Position numbers and translations under genes: made by a program. From IMG/VR virus record IMGVR_UViG_3300021440_000125, positions 1 through 22,895 of that record: a stretch of DNA of 22,895 nt, one strand, 5' to 3'. Positions 7,320 through 14,908 of this stretch are shown here, one piece after another (positions within the stretch are counted from its first letter, which is position 1; each line of letters opens with the position of its first letter). The stretch is from a virus. The notes below the pieces were generated by a model. It made no database searches, was not told the origin of the DNA, and saw only the letters and a program-made list of their open reading frames with translations.

Positions 7320-7628
7320 ATGGCGAACAACCTCCTCAAAGTCGTTACGTCGTGCCTCGGTTACCAGCAGATCATCAGCTTGGGCACGTCGGCTGGTCTG
7401 ACACTGCCAACAACCGACGCCAATGGTCTTAATTGCCCTCCCGCATTTGCCTTGATCGTTGCTGAATCCCAGGGCGTTCGCTGGCGCGATGATGGCGTTG
7501 CGCCGACCGCTTCTGTCGGTATGCCGCTTGCTGTGGGCATCCCCTTGCAATATGACGGCGACTTGAGCAAAATCCGTTTCATTGAACAAGCATCCGGTGC
7601 AAAACTGAATATCAGTTACTATCGGTGA
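7320..7628 (+). CDS. Small phage structural protein, unknown function
   Basis: This 102-residue protein contains the segment ALIVAESQGVRWRDDGVAPT followed by SVGMPLAVGIPLQYDGDLSKI and ends KLNISYYR. I recognise this pattern from small hypothetical proteins in the structural regions of many phages; they are predicted beta-sandwich proteins and may decorate the virion. There is no signal peptide or membrane segment. GGAG eight bases before the ATG supports the start, one base after the previous stop. The position between the spike block and scaffold fits a virion component. Nothing in the sequence specifies its binding partner. Confidence 0.75.
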   Translation: MANNLLKVVTSCLGYQQIISLGTSAGLTLPTTDANGLNCPPAFALIVAESQGVRWRDDGVAPTASVGMPLAVGIPLQYDGDLSKIRFIEQASGAKLNISYYR

Positions 7629-7650
7629 TGTTCAAAACCATTATTACCGG

Positions 7651-7677
7651 CGGGGTTCACCGGGGTTCCTCTGGAAC
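7651..7677 (+). promoter_or_regulatory. Short direct and inverted repeats before the scaffold start
   Basis: The 54-base gap holds CGGGGTTC twice (7651-7658 and 7661-7668) and then GTTCC (7665-7669) paired with GGAAC (7673-7677) around a three-base loop. The right arm contains the GGA that serves as the ribosome site for the ATG at 7683. The stem is only five base pairs, so any effect is modest. A two-codon frame (ATG AAA TGA, 7678) also sits just ahead of the start. Confidence 0.3.
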
Positions 7678-7682
7678 ATGAA

Positions 7683-8483
7683 ATGACTGATGAAGTCCAA
7701 CACCTAGCGGAAGTAGACTCCGCGCCAGCCACCGAGGTGACGGCCACCACGGGTCAGGCACAAAACGCGCCGGAAGCCGCTGAGAATCAGCAAGGGCAGA
7801 TAGCCGAAGAGAAGAAATTCACTCAGGCCGAACTCGATGCGATGATCGGCAAGCGCCTCGCAAGAGAGCAACGTAAGTGGGAACGTGAGCAGCAAGCCAA
7901 GCAAGCAGAGATGCAAGCGCGGCAGTCGGTGCCAGCAGAGTTACCGCCTGCTGATCAGTTTGAAACCACGGAAGCATATGCGGAAGCATTGGCTGTCCGT
8001 AAGGCCGAAGAACTGATCGCACAGCGAGAAATTCAAAAGCAACGCGCTCAGATTGAGGACGCCTACGCAGAGCGTGAGGAAGACGCTCGGGTCAAGTACG
8101 CCGACTTTGAACAGGTCGCTTACAACCCGAACATCCGAGTCACCGATGTAATGGCAGGGGTAATCAAAGCGTCCGACATCGGGCCTGATCTGGCCTACTG
8201 GCTGGGCAGTAACCCGAAAGAAGCTGATCGCATCTCGCGTCTGTCGCCGCTCCTACAAGCGCGTGAAATTGGGAAGATCGAAGTCAAACTTGGCACCGAA
8301 CCTCCCCAAAAGAAAACAACGTCTGCGCCGGCGCCGATTTCCCCGGTGACTGCTCGCGCTGTGAACCCGGGTATCACTGATACCACCGATCCTCGGTCTG
8401 TCCAGACCATGAGTGCGTCGGAATGGATCGCCGCTGAGCGTCAACGACAAATCGCCAAGGCTCGGGCACTCCGCAACCGTTAA
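7683..8483 (+). CDS. Head scaffolding protein
   Basis: This 266-residue protein has the composition of a phage scaffold: an acidic, disordered N-terminus, then a long charged helix beginning KKFTQAELDAMIGKRLAREQ and continuing through Arg/Gln/Glu-rich heptads to about residue 140, and a basic C-terminus (AERQRQIAKARALRNR). In P22 the basic helix-turn-helix at the scaffold C-terminus binds coat, and the end here has the right character. P22 gp8 is 303 residues. It lies directly before the coat gene, as in P22. Scaffold directs procapsid assembly and is released afterwards. The start has GGA seven bases upstream. Assignment rests on position and composition plus the FTQAELDAMIGKRL pattern common to many phage scaffolds. 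Confidence 0.85.
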   Translation: MTDEVQHLAEVDSAPATEVTATTGQAQNAPEAAENQQGQIAEEKKFTQAELDAMIGKRLAREQRKWEREQQAKQAEMQARQSVPAELPPADQFETTEAYAEALAVRKAEELIAQREIQKQRAQIEDAYAEREEDARVKYADFEQVAYNPNIRVTDVMAGVIKASDIGPDLAYWLGSNPKEADRISRLSPLLQAREIGKIEVKLGTEPPQKKTTSAPAPISPVTARAVNPGITDTTDPRSVQTMSASEWIAAERQRQIAKARALRNR

Positions 8484-8498
8484 TTTAGGACTTGAGTC

Positions 8499-9707
8499 AT
8501 GGCAAACAGCCTTCTTACCATTGACATGATCACGCGCAAATCTCTGGAGATTCTGGAGAACAACCTCGTGATCACCCGCAACGTGAACCGCCAGTACGAT
8601 GACAGCTTTGCTGTCGAAGGCGCAAAGATCGGTTCGACCCTGCGTATCCGCCTGCCCGACCGCGCTCTGGTGACTGACGGTGCCGCCCTGCAAGCTCAGG
8701 ACGACAACGAACAGTACACCACCCTGACCGTGGCATCGCAGAAGCACGTTGGCATCAACTTCACCTCTGCCGAACTGACCATGCAGTTGGACGACTTCGC
8801 TGAGCGTGTTCTGAAGCCTCGCATCAGTCAGTTGGCATCCACCGTGGACGCTGACGTTGCCAACGCATTCAAGCAGTTCGGTAACTCTGTTGGTACCCCC
8901 GGCACTGCCCCCAGCACCGCGCTAGTGATGCTGCAAGCCCAGCAGAAGCTGAACGAAAACGCCGCCACCATGTCGCCGCGCTACCTGACCGTGAACCCCG
9001 CCGCCAACGCTGCGCTGGTGAACGGCTTGTCCGGCTTCTTCAACCCCACCGACGTGATCTCCCGCCAGTTCAAGAACGGCATGATGGGTGAGAATGTGCT
9101 GGGTTACGAGGAAGTGAACATGAGCCAGTCGATCAAGTCGTTCACCGTCGGCACCCGTGCCGCCGCTACCGGCTCGACATCTGCCGCCGTGACCACTGAG
9201 GGTGCAACCACCATCGCCATCACTGGCGCTGGTAACAACACCACCGTGAAAGCTGGCGACGTGTTCACCGTGGATGGCTGCTTTGCCGCCAACCCGCAGA
9301 CCCGCGAGTCCACCGGTTCGCTGTTCCAGTTCGTCGCTCTGGCTGACGTGACTCTGGGTTCGTCTGGTGAAGGTAACATCACCGTGGCTCCGATGTACTC
9401 GTCCTCCAGCGCTCTGGCTACCGTCGTGAGCCTGCCTGGCAGCAGCAAGGCTGTGACCTTCATCGGCGCTTCTGGTGGCACCTACGCTCAGAACCTCGCT
9501 TACCATCGTGACGCCATCGCGTTCGCCACCGCTGACCTGCTGCTGCCGCAAGGCGTGGACATGGCCAGCCGTGCCGTTCACAACGGCATCAGCCTGCGGG
9601 TGGTTCGCCAGTACGACATCAACAACGACCGTATGCCGTGCCGTGTTGACGTTCTGTATGGCTACAACACGATCCGTCCGCAGATGGGCTGCCGTATGTG
9701 GGGCTAA
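8499..9707 (+). CDS. Major capsid (coat) protein, P22 gp5 type
   Basis: This 402-residue protein matches the P22-type coat family: ANSLLTIDMITRKSLEILEN at the N-terminus, FAVEGAKIGSTLRIRLPDRA, QKHVGINFTSAELTMQLDDF, and LASTVDADVANAF. It has the HK97 fold and forms the icosahedral shell. Residues about 215-320 are a Thr/Ser/Gly-rich beta region at the position of the inserted I-domain of P22 coat, which stabilises the subunit during folding. P22 coat is 430 residues. AGGA lies about ten bases before the ATG. Codon choice is strongly biased toward C-ending and CTG/GGT codons, as expected for a very highly expressed gene. A strong hairpin follows the stop. Confidence 0.93.
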   Translation: MANSLLTIDMITRKSLEILENNLVITRNVNRQYDDSFAVEGAKIGSTLRIRLPDRALVTDGAALQAQDDNEQYTTLTVASQKHVGINFTSAELTMQLDDFAERVLKPRISQLASTVDADVANAFKQFGNSVGTPGTAPSTALVMLQAQQKLNENAATMSPRYLTVNPAANAALVNGLSGFFNPTDVISRQFKNGMMGENVLGYEEVNMSQSIKSFTVGTRAAATGSTSAAVTTEGATTIAITGAGNNTTVKAGDVFTVDGCFAANPQTRESTGSLFQFVALADVTLGSSGEGNITVAPMYSSSSALATVVSLPGSSKAVTFIGASGGTYAQNLAYHRDAIAFATADLLLPQGVDMASRAVHNGISLRVVRQYDINNDRMPCRVDVLYGYNTIRPQMGCRMWG

Positions 9708-9714
9708 TCTGAAA

Positions 9715-9736
9715 CCGGGGGCTTCGGCCCCCGTTT
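9715..9736 (+). terminator. TTCG-loop hairpin after the coat gene
   Basis: CGGGGGC (9716-9722) pairs with GCCCCCG (9727-9733) around a TTCG loop, giving a seven-pair GC stem with the very stable C(UUCG)G closure. Flanking AAA and TTT could extend it past a bulge. The T-run is only three long, so it is a partial terminator or an mRNA-stabilising element. It separates coat from the following gene and may help set a high coat dose. Confidence 0.65.
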
Positions 9737-9765
9737 CCCGAACTCAATCTTGAAAGGAAATTGTC

Positions 9766-10167
9766 ATGGCTCTCCCTAATGGTGGCGGTGGTTACCAACT
9801 CGGCGCAGGTAATGTCTCTGAAGCTCAACTGCTGGTGCAAGGCGCCCCGACCGCTCTGACCGCTGCTGCGACCGCAACGGCTGCTCAACTATCGAATGGT
9901 CTGTTCACCTTCAACGGCACCGCCGGCAACCTGACTCTGCCCACCGTGGCAGATCTGGAAGCTGGCATCCCGAACGCTGTCAAAGTGAACGCTGCTTTTG
10001 ACTTCTATGTCATCAACATCGACGCTGCTGGCTCGGATGCCATCACGGTCGCCGTCGGCACCGGCTGGACTCTGGTCGGCGCTGGTACGGTGTCCGCTGG
10101 CACTTCGGGTCACTTCCGCGCCCGCAAGACCGGCGACGGTGCTTGGACTTGCTACCGCATTTCCTAA
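9766..10167 (+). CDS. Putative capsid decoration protein
   Basis: This 133-residue protein opens MALPNGGGGYQLGAGNVSEA, then has a beta-rich, neutral body (ATAAQLSNGLFTFNGTAGNL, DFYVINIDAAGSDAITVAVG, GTVSAGTSGHFRARKTGDGA) ending WTCYRIS. Small proteins with this layout directly after coat genes are common in phages and are thought to decorate the head; I infer that role. AAAGGA lies seven to eight bases before the ATG. Codon use is as biased as in the coat gene, consistent with high expression. It is bracketed by two TTCG-loop hairpins, so its mRNA may be an independent stable segment. It has no catalytic motif. Confidence 0.7.
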   Translation: MALPNGGGGYQLGAGNVSEAQLLVQGAPTALTAAATATAAQLSNGLFTFNGTAGNLTLPTVADLEAGIPNAVKVNAAFDFYVINIDAAGSDAITVAVGTGWTLVGAGTVSAGTSGHFRARKTGDGAWTCYRIS

Positions 10168-10181
10168 TCGTTAGCAACTGA

Positions 10182-10203
10182 AAACAGGGCTTCGGCCCTG
10201 TTT
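10182..10203 (+). terminator. TTCG-loop hairpin after the decoration gene
   Basis: AAACAGGGC (10182-10190) and GCCCTGTTT (10195-10203) form a perfect nine-pair stem around TTCG, followed by CATTAT. It has the same loop and closing pairs as the hairpin at 9715. The 3' arm ends in TTT and the next start codon is only seven bases downstream, so it acts more likely as an attenuator or stabiliser than as a full stop. Confidence 0.7.
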
Positions 10204-10210
10204 CATTATC

Positions 10211-10456
10211 ATGAACGTCGTACTCGTACACCCCATCCACGGCGCCAAAGTTGCCATCAACGCGCAAGAACTCGAACACGACGAAAAACTCGGATGGACG
10301 CGCTACACCCCCGACGCGCCCGCTGAGAAACCGGTTGAATCGGCATCCGTCGAAGAATCGCCTACCAAGCGCAAGTATTCGCGTCGTGTGACCCGACAAC
10401 CTATCGAACAGCCCAACAGCGACACGCTGGCAAGCGACGAATCCGAAGAGATCTGA
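10211..10456 (+). CDS. Small phage protein with charged tail, unknown function
   Basis: This 81-residue protein has an N-terminal motif VVLVHPIHGAKVAINAQELE followed by KLGWTRYTP, which I know from small proteins found just after coat genes in several podoviruses. The second half is low-complexity and charged, with a basic patch (TKRKYSRRVTRQ) and an acidic end (SDESEEI). No ribosome binding site is evident: the start lies seven bases after a strong hairpin, so translation may depend on ribosomes from upstream or on a site I do not recognise. It ends one base before the next ATG. Function is unknown. Confidence 0.7.
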   Translation: MNVVLVHPIHGAKVAINAQELEHDEKLGWTRYTPDAPAEKPVESASVEESPTKRKYSRRVTRQPIEQPNSDTLASDESEEI

Positions 10457-10457
10457 A

Positions 10458-11168
10458 ATGGCTACTACGGCGGGCGATCAAATTAACCGGGCGTTGCGGT
10501 TGCTCGGCGTATTGGCCGAAGGTGAAACCCCGTCAGCGGCAACAAGCCAAGACGCGCTTCTGGCAATGAACCAGATGATCGACTCGTGGAACACCGAGCG
10601 GTTGTCTGTCTTCGCCACCCAAGACCAGGTTTTCAGTTGGCCTGCGGGCGAGATTCGTCGCACCCTCGGCCCCACTGGCGACTTCGTGGGTAACCGTCCT
10701 GTGCTGCTGGACACTGCCACTTACTACCGCGCCCCCAGCGGCGTGTCGTATGGCATCAAGTTCATCAACCAAGACCAGTACAACGGCATCGCTGTCAAGA
10801 CGGCCACATCCACTTTCCCGCAGGTCATCTTCGTCAACGAGACATTCCCCAATGTCGAGATGTTCGTCTACCCCAAACCCACACAGGTTTTGGAGTGGCA
10901 TTTTGTCTCGGTGCAGGAATCGGCACAACCAGCCGATCTGGCGACCCAGTTGTACTTTCCACCTGGGTACATGCGAGCCTTCACCTACAACTTGGCGATG
11001 GAGATCGCCCCCGAGTTCGGCGTTGAGCCGTCGCCACAGGTTCAGCGTATTGCCATGACCAGCAAGCGCAACTTGAAGCGCATCAACAACCCGGACGACA
11101 TCATGAGTATGCCCTACGCTGTCGTGGCGAACCGGCAACGGTTCAATATCTACGCCGGTAACTTCTGA
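10458..11168 (+). CDS. Tail accessory factor, P22 gp4-like (head completion)
   Basis: This 236-residue protein begins TAGDQINRALRLLGVLAEGE, followed by ALLAMNQMIDSWNTERLSVF, the conserved helical N-terminus of the P22 gp4 family. It continues with YPKPTQVLEWHFV and an end of basic helix. P22 gp4 is 166 residues, so this one has a longer middle region. gp4 binds under the portal, closes the filled head and provides the platform for gp10 and the tailspikes. GAAGAG lies ahead of the ATG, and the stop overlaps the gp10-like start (TGATG). The gp4-gp10 order is the same as in P22. Confidence 0.88.
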   Translation: MATTAGDQINRALRLLGVLAEGETPSAATSQDALLAMNQMIDSWNTERLSVFATQDQVFSWPAGEIRRTLGPTGDFVGNRPVLLDTATYYRAPSGVSYGIKFINQDQYNGIAVKTATSTFPQVIFVNETFPNVEMFVYPKPTQVLEWHFVSVQESAQPADLATQLYFPPGYMRAFTYNLAMEIAPEFGVEPSPQVQRIAMTSKRNLKRINNPDDIMSMPYAVVANRQRFNIYAGNF

Positions 11169-12601
11169 TGAAGACCCCGATCCTCGGTTCCTCCTACGTC
11201 GCTCGCAGCGTCAATGCTGCGGACGCACGCATGGTCAATCTGTTCCCTGAGATCATCCCAGAGGGGGGCAAAGAGCCAGCGTTTTTGAACCGCGCACCGG
11301 GCCTCAAGTTAAAGGTATCCGTGGGCATCGGGCCGATTCGGGGCATGTGGGAGTTCAACGACAACCTGTACGTGGTCAGCCGCGACAAGTTGTACAAGGT
11401 GGACTCCACCTACGCAGTGACCACGCTGGGCACCGTGGCGGGCACCAGTGGTCCAGTCAGCATGGCCGACAACGGCACTCAGTTGTTCGTGGCTTGCAAC
11501 GGTCCCGGCTACATATACAACGCCACGACCAACGCCTTCGCCCAAATCACGGACAGTGATTTTCCGGGCGCGGTGACCGTGACCTACCTTGATGGGTATT
11601 TCGTATTCAACGAGCCCAATAGCCAGAAGATTTGGGTCACCGGATTGCTGGATGGTCTGAGCGTAGACCCGTTGGACTTCGCCAGCGCCGAAGGCTCCCC
11701 GGACGGTGTGGTTGGCATCATTGCGGACCATCGGGAAGTCTGGGTGTTTGGCACCAACTCGGTCGAGGTTTGGTACAACAGCGGCAACGCAGACTTCCCC
11801 CTGTCGCGCATCCAGGGTGCGTACAACGAACTGGGATGTGCTGCCCCGTACTCAATTGCCAAGATGGACAACGGCCTGTTCTGGCTGGGCAAAGATGCCC
11901 GAGGCCAGGGCATCGTCTACCGGGCCAACGGCTACACCGGCCAGCGCGTCTCGACCCATGCTGTTGAGTGGCAAATCCAGCAGTACGACAACATGTCGGA
12001 CGCCATCGGGTACACATACCAACAGGACGGCCACAGCTTCTACGTACTGATCTTTCCGCAGGCCGACACGACATGGGTCTATGACGCGGCAACGCAAGCA
12101 TGGCACGAGCGGGGCGGGTTTACCAACGGTGAGTTCACCCGTCACCGCAGCAACTGCCAAGCATTCTTCCAAGGCGATGTATTGGTGGGTGACTACCAAA
12201 ACGCCAATGTTTACGCATTCGACCTTGAGAACTACTCGGACAACGGCAGCATCCAGAAGTGGCTTCGGTCATGGAGGGCGCTGCCCACCGACCAGAACAA
12301 CCTTAAACGCACCGCGCAACACAGCCTTCAGCTTGATCTGGAGACAGGCGTGGGTTTGACCCTTGGCCAAGGCAGTGACCCTCAAGTCATGCTGCGCTGG
12401 TCTGACGATGGCGGGCACACATGGTCCAGCGAGAAATGGGTCAGCATCGGTAAGATCGGCGAATACTACCGCCGCGCTATCTGGCGTCGTCTGGGGATGA
12501 CGATGAAAATCCGCGACCGTGTGTATGAGGTCAGCGGCACCGACCCCGTGAAGATTGCTATTGTGGGCGCGGAACTACTCGTGAGCCCGACGAATGCCTA
12601 A
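11168..12601 (+). CDS. Tail hub / packaged DNA stabilisation protein, P22 gp10-like
   Basis: This 477-residue protein (P22 gp10 is 472) has the characteristic opening MKTPILGSSYVARSVNAADA then MVNLFPEIIPEGG, LNRAPGLK and IGPIRGMWEFNDNLYVVSRD. The body reads as a beta-propeller-like series with NSVEVWYNSGNADFPLSRIQ, FWLGKDARGQGIVYR and FLVG-like turns, ending RDRVYEVSGTDPVKI. gp10 forms the hexameric hub between gp4 and the needle and helps keep packaged DNA in. It overlaps the gp4-like stop by one base and the next gene by eight bases. Assignment is firm. Confidence 0.9.
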   Translation: MKTPILGSSYVARSVNAADARMVNLFPEIIPEGGKEPAFLNRAPGLKLKVSVGIGPIRGMWEFNDNLYVVSRDKLYKVDSTYAVTTLGTVAGTSGPVSMADNGTQLFVACNGPGYIYNATTNAFAQITDSDFPGAVTVTYLDGYFVFNEPNSQKIWVTGLLDGLSVDPLDFASAEGSPDGVVGIIADHREVWVFGTNSVEVWYNSGNADFPLSRIQGAYNELGCAAPYSIAKMDNGLFWLGKDARGQGIVYRANGYTGQRVSTHAVEWQIQQYDNMSDAIGYTYQQDGHSFYVLIFPQADTTWVYDAATQAWHERGGFTNGEFTRHRSNCQAFFQGDVLVGDYQNANVYAFDLENYSDNGSIQKWLRSWRALPTDQNNLKRTAQHSLQLDLETGVGLTLGQGSDPQVMLRWSDDGGHTWSSEKWVSIGKIGEYYRRAIWRRLGMTMKIRDRVYEVSGTDPVKIAIVGAELLVSPTNA

Positions 12602-13352
12602 CCCGGTCAACGTACCAATCACGCCACCACGGGTCGCGTTTATTGACCCGCGATCGGGCACAGTCTCGCGTGAATGGTATTTGTTTTTCCTGTCCTTGTT
12701 TCAGTCACAGGGCGGCAGCAGCATTTCACTTGACGATGTACAAAAAGGACCACCTGCGCTGACGGTTGACGAGGTCGATCACATTGTCAACAACGCCAGC
12801 GAAAACCTTGCGCCATCGCAAGACGGGCTGTTGGCGCAGACTGCCGAGTTGCAGAAAGAGATGCTGGGGTTGCAATCGACCCCGTCGCAAAATGATCTGT
12901 TGGCGCAGAATGCCGAGTTGCAAAAACAGATTCAAGCGTTGCAATCGGCCCCGTCGCAAAATGATCTGTTGGACCAGATTGCCGAATTGCAAAAACAGAT
13001 TCAAGCGTTGCAGGTCGCCCCGCAGTTCGATGTTGGTGTGGTCACTGCGGCGATTGCTGGATTGAGGTCAGCCCCGGCGACCAAGACTACCGACTTCACA
13101 GTTGCTGGCAATGAGACTTGGTTGATCAGCAACAAGTCCGGTTCGACTTGCACCGCGACGTTGCCCAGCGCCAGCACCAATGTTGGCCGGGTCCTGCATT
13201 TCCAGAATTACCAAGCCCAAACCCTCGTGTCAGCTTCGGTTAATGTGGTGCCGCTGGCTGGTGGTGCTGCCACGACGGCCATCTTGCCAGCCGTGGTCGG
13301 TGCAAACGCCACCTTGGTTTCCGATGGCACAAATTGGATAATGACGCAGTAG
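12594..13352 (+). CDS. Needle-like tail protein with coiled-coil repeats
   Basis: This 252-residue protein occupies the P22 gp26 (tail needle, 233 residues) position. It has an N-terminal segment PPRVAFIDPRSGTVSREWYL found in tail-tip proteins of other phages, a central coiled coil with three 23-residue units (residues 74-142, pattern PSQNDLLAQNAELQKQIQAL), and a C-terminal beta domain of about 90 residues (TDFTVAGNETWLISNKSGS to SDGTNWIMTQ). A trimeric fibre is implied. There is no sequence proof of homology to gp26, so a short side fibre is possible. The start overlaps the gp10-like gene by eight bases. Confidence 0.7.
   Translation: MPNPVNVPITPPRVAFIDPRSGTVSREWYLFFLSLFQSQGGSSISLDDVQKGPPALTVDEVDHIVNNASENLAPSQDGLLAQTAELQKEMLGLQSTPSQNDLLAQNAELQKQIQALQSAPSQNDLLDQIAELQKQIQALQVAPQFDVGVVTAAIAGLRSAPATKTTDFTVAGNETWLISNKSGSTCTATLPSASTNVGRVLHFQNYQAQTLVSASVNVVPLAGGAATTAILPAVVGANATLVSDGTNWIMTQ
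12813..13019 (+). repeat. Three 69-base tandem repeats
   Basis: Units at 12813-12881, 12882-12950 and 12951-13019. Units 2 and 3 are almost identical; unit 1 is more diverged. They encode 23-residue coiled-coil segments in the needle-like protein, so the repeat number sets fibre length. 69 is a multiple of three, so unit gain or loss keeps the frame. Confidence 0.9.
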
Positions 13353-13356
13353 GACT

Positions 13357-13371
13357 CCAACGATTCGTTGG
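13357..13371 (+). promoter_or_regulatory. Small hairpin between needle-like gene and next gene
   Basis: CCAACG (13357-13362) pairs with CGTTGG (13366-13371) around ATT. It lies just after the TAG at 13350-13352. There is no T-run, so a terminator is unlikely, and it does not include the AAGGAG at about 13380. It may mark an mRNA processing or stability site. Confidence 0.3.
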
Positions 13372-13392
13372 GACCCTCATAAGGAGTTCAAC

Positions 13393-13731
13393 ATGACAGT
13401 CACCGTCAAAGTTCTGGTCCCGGCAAAAACTGTCGAGAACACCCAGACCACGCAGTACACGGCCACTAACGTGACCACCATCATTGACAAGTTCACGGCG
13501 ACCAATTACAGCGCCTCGGCTGCAACGATCTCGGTCAACTTGGTCACTACCGCTGGTACCGCCGGTAACACCAACCTGGTTACCAAGACCAAGACGCTCC
13601 AGCCGTCCGAGATTTACACGTTCCCGGAACTGGTGGGTCAGGTCTTGGGGAGTGGCGATTTCATCTCGACGATTGCCGGGACGGCCAGCGCAATCAACAT
13701 GCGGGTCAGTGGTCGTGAGGTGACTCAGTGA
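13393..13731 (+). CDS. Small beta-rich virion protein, unknown function
   Basis: This 112-residue protein is made largely of Thr, Ser, Val and Ala with alternating strand patterns (TVTVKVLVPAKTVENTQTTQ, SAATISVNLVTTAGTAGN, LQPSEIYTFPELVGQVLGSG, AINMRVSGREVTQ). It looks like a single beta-sandwich, as in small head or tail decorations of other phages. AAGGAG lies about eight bases before the ATG. Its stop overlaps the next gene's GTG start. I do not recognise a specific family, so only its place within the tail assembly genes hints at a role. Confidence 0.7.
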   Translation: MTVTVKVLVPAKTVENTQTTQYTATNVTTIIDKFTATNYSASAATISVNLVTTAGTAGNTNLVTKTKTLQPSEIYTFPELVGQVLGSGDFISTIAGTASAINMRVSGREVTQ

Positions 13732-14195
13732 AAGTAACCTACGGTGACGGGTTCGGGGTTGCGCCGCAGCAGATAATGCGGCAGAAGGTGGAATCACTAC
13801 AGCGGGAGTTAACCAAGCTGCCGCAATACGAACCTGAGACAAAGCACTACTTCCATGGCGGCATGTACTGCCGTGAAGTGTTTCGTCACGCCGGGGTGCT
13901 CGTGGTCGGCGCAGTCCACAAAAAAGAACATTTTTATATCATCGTGTCGGGAACTGTCCAGATCACGGACGGTGATGGAAATGCACAAGAGGTCACCGGA
14001 CCGCACTTGTTTCAAAGTAAACCCGGGACAAAGCGGGCGGTGTATGCGGTTACCGACACGCTTTGCATGACCTTCCACACCACCGAGTCAAAGACAGTCG
14101 AAGAAGCCGAAGCCGAATTGGTGGAGGTTGACCCCGATTCGATGTACATTCTCGGTAATCAGGTCAAACACAAAGAAATCGAGGGGCAGCCATGA
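13728..14195 (+). CDS. Cupin-like protein in the P22 gp14 position
   Basis: This 155-residue protein starts at a GTG that overlaps the previous stop (GTGA). Residues about 40-125 carry a cupin-like beta-barrel pattern: YFHGGMYCREVFRHAGVLVV, AVHKKEHFYIIVSGTVQITD, GPHLFQSKPGTKRAVYAVTD and CMTFHTTESKTVEEAEAEL. Similar proteins occur among the structural genes of many podoviruses, usually unnamed. HKKEH (about residues 64-68) could bind metal, but the full cupin ligand set is not clear. P22 gp14, a 150-residue-class head assembly protein, lies in the same place before gp7; that is synteny, not proven homology. Enzyme function is undecided. Confidence 0.7.
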   Translation: MKVTYGDGFGVAPQQIMRQKVESLQRELTKLPQYEPETKHYFHGGMYCREVFRHAGVLVVGAVHKKEHFYIIVSGTVQITDGDGNAQEVTGPHLFQSKPGTKRAVYAVTDTLCMTFHTTESKTVEEAEAELVEVDPDSMYILGNQVKHKEIEGQP

Positions 14196-14899
14196 CTTTT
14201 TGGGTTGCTGGTTCCGTTGTCGCCAGTTCTCTTATTGGTGCGAGTGCTTCTAAAAGTGCAGCAGGCACCCAGGCCGCTGCCGCTGGTAGTGCGGCACAGC
14301 TTCAGAACGAGCAGTATCGCCAAACACGCGAAGATCAAATGCCTTGGCTCAAGGCAGGCGAACAGGCGCTCAATAAGCTGGTGCCGCTGGCAACCGATTA
14401 CACCCCGTTCGGCATGTCTCAATTCCAAGCTGACCCGGGTTATGGGTTCCGTATGTCAGAAGGCATGAAGGCGTTGGAACGGTCAGCCGCAGCCCGTGGT
14501 GGCCTGCTCTCGGGTGCCACGCTCAAAGGCATCCAACGCTTTGGTCAAGACCTCGGCTCTCAGGAGTACCAAAATGCTTTCAATCGGTATCAAACCGAAC
14601 GCGCAGCACGCCTCCAGCCGTTGCAGTCCCTCGCGGGGGTTGGTCAAACTACTGCGCAGCAACTTGGGCAAGCTGGTCAAACGATGGCGTCCAACGTCGG
14701 GGAATCCCTGACGAGTGGCGCTGCTGCTCGTGCATCCGGCTATGTGGGGGGTGCCAATGCACTCACTCAAGGTCTGGGCACTTACCTGAACTACTCGCAG
14801 GGTCAGAACATGCTGAACGCGCTTCGCGTTCCAACGTCAACGATCCCCCCGACCACATACCCATCGTACCAAGTACCGTACATGGCTACTATGGGGTAA
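14192..14899 (+). CDS. Ejection protein, P22 gp7-like (DNA transfer)
   Basis: This 235-residue protein (P22 gp7 is 229) has the usual start of this group: a hydrophobic, small-residue N-terminus (WVAGSVVASSLIGASASKSA), then EQYRQTREDQMPWLKAGEQA, a FQADPGYGFRMSEGMKALER block and AARGGLLSGATLKGIQRFGQ, followed by a Gln/Ala/Gly-rich helical tail. Such proteins sit inside the virion and are injected with the DNA to form part of a conduit across the cell envelope. The ATG overlaps the cupin-like stop (ATGA). It heads the three-gene ejection block, as in P22. Confidence 0.85.
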   Translation: MTFWVAGSVVASSLIGASASKSAAGTQAAAAGSAAQLQNEQYRQTREDQMPWLKAGEQALNKLVPLATDYTPFGMSQFQADPGYGFRMSEGMKALERSAAARGGLLSGATLKGIQRFGQDLGSQEYQNAFNRYQTERAARLQPLQSLAGVGQTTAQQLGQAGQTMASNVGESLTSGAAARASGYVGGANALTQGLGTYLNYSQGQNMLNALRVPTSTIPPTTYPSYQVPYMATMG

Positions 14900-14908
14900 A
14901 GAGTCAAC

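Noticed and set aside
12813-13019. 69-base repeats as a CRISPR array
   Set aside because: The units are contiguous with no spacers and encode coiled coil in frame.
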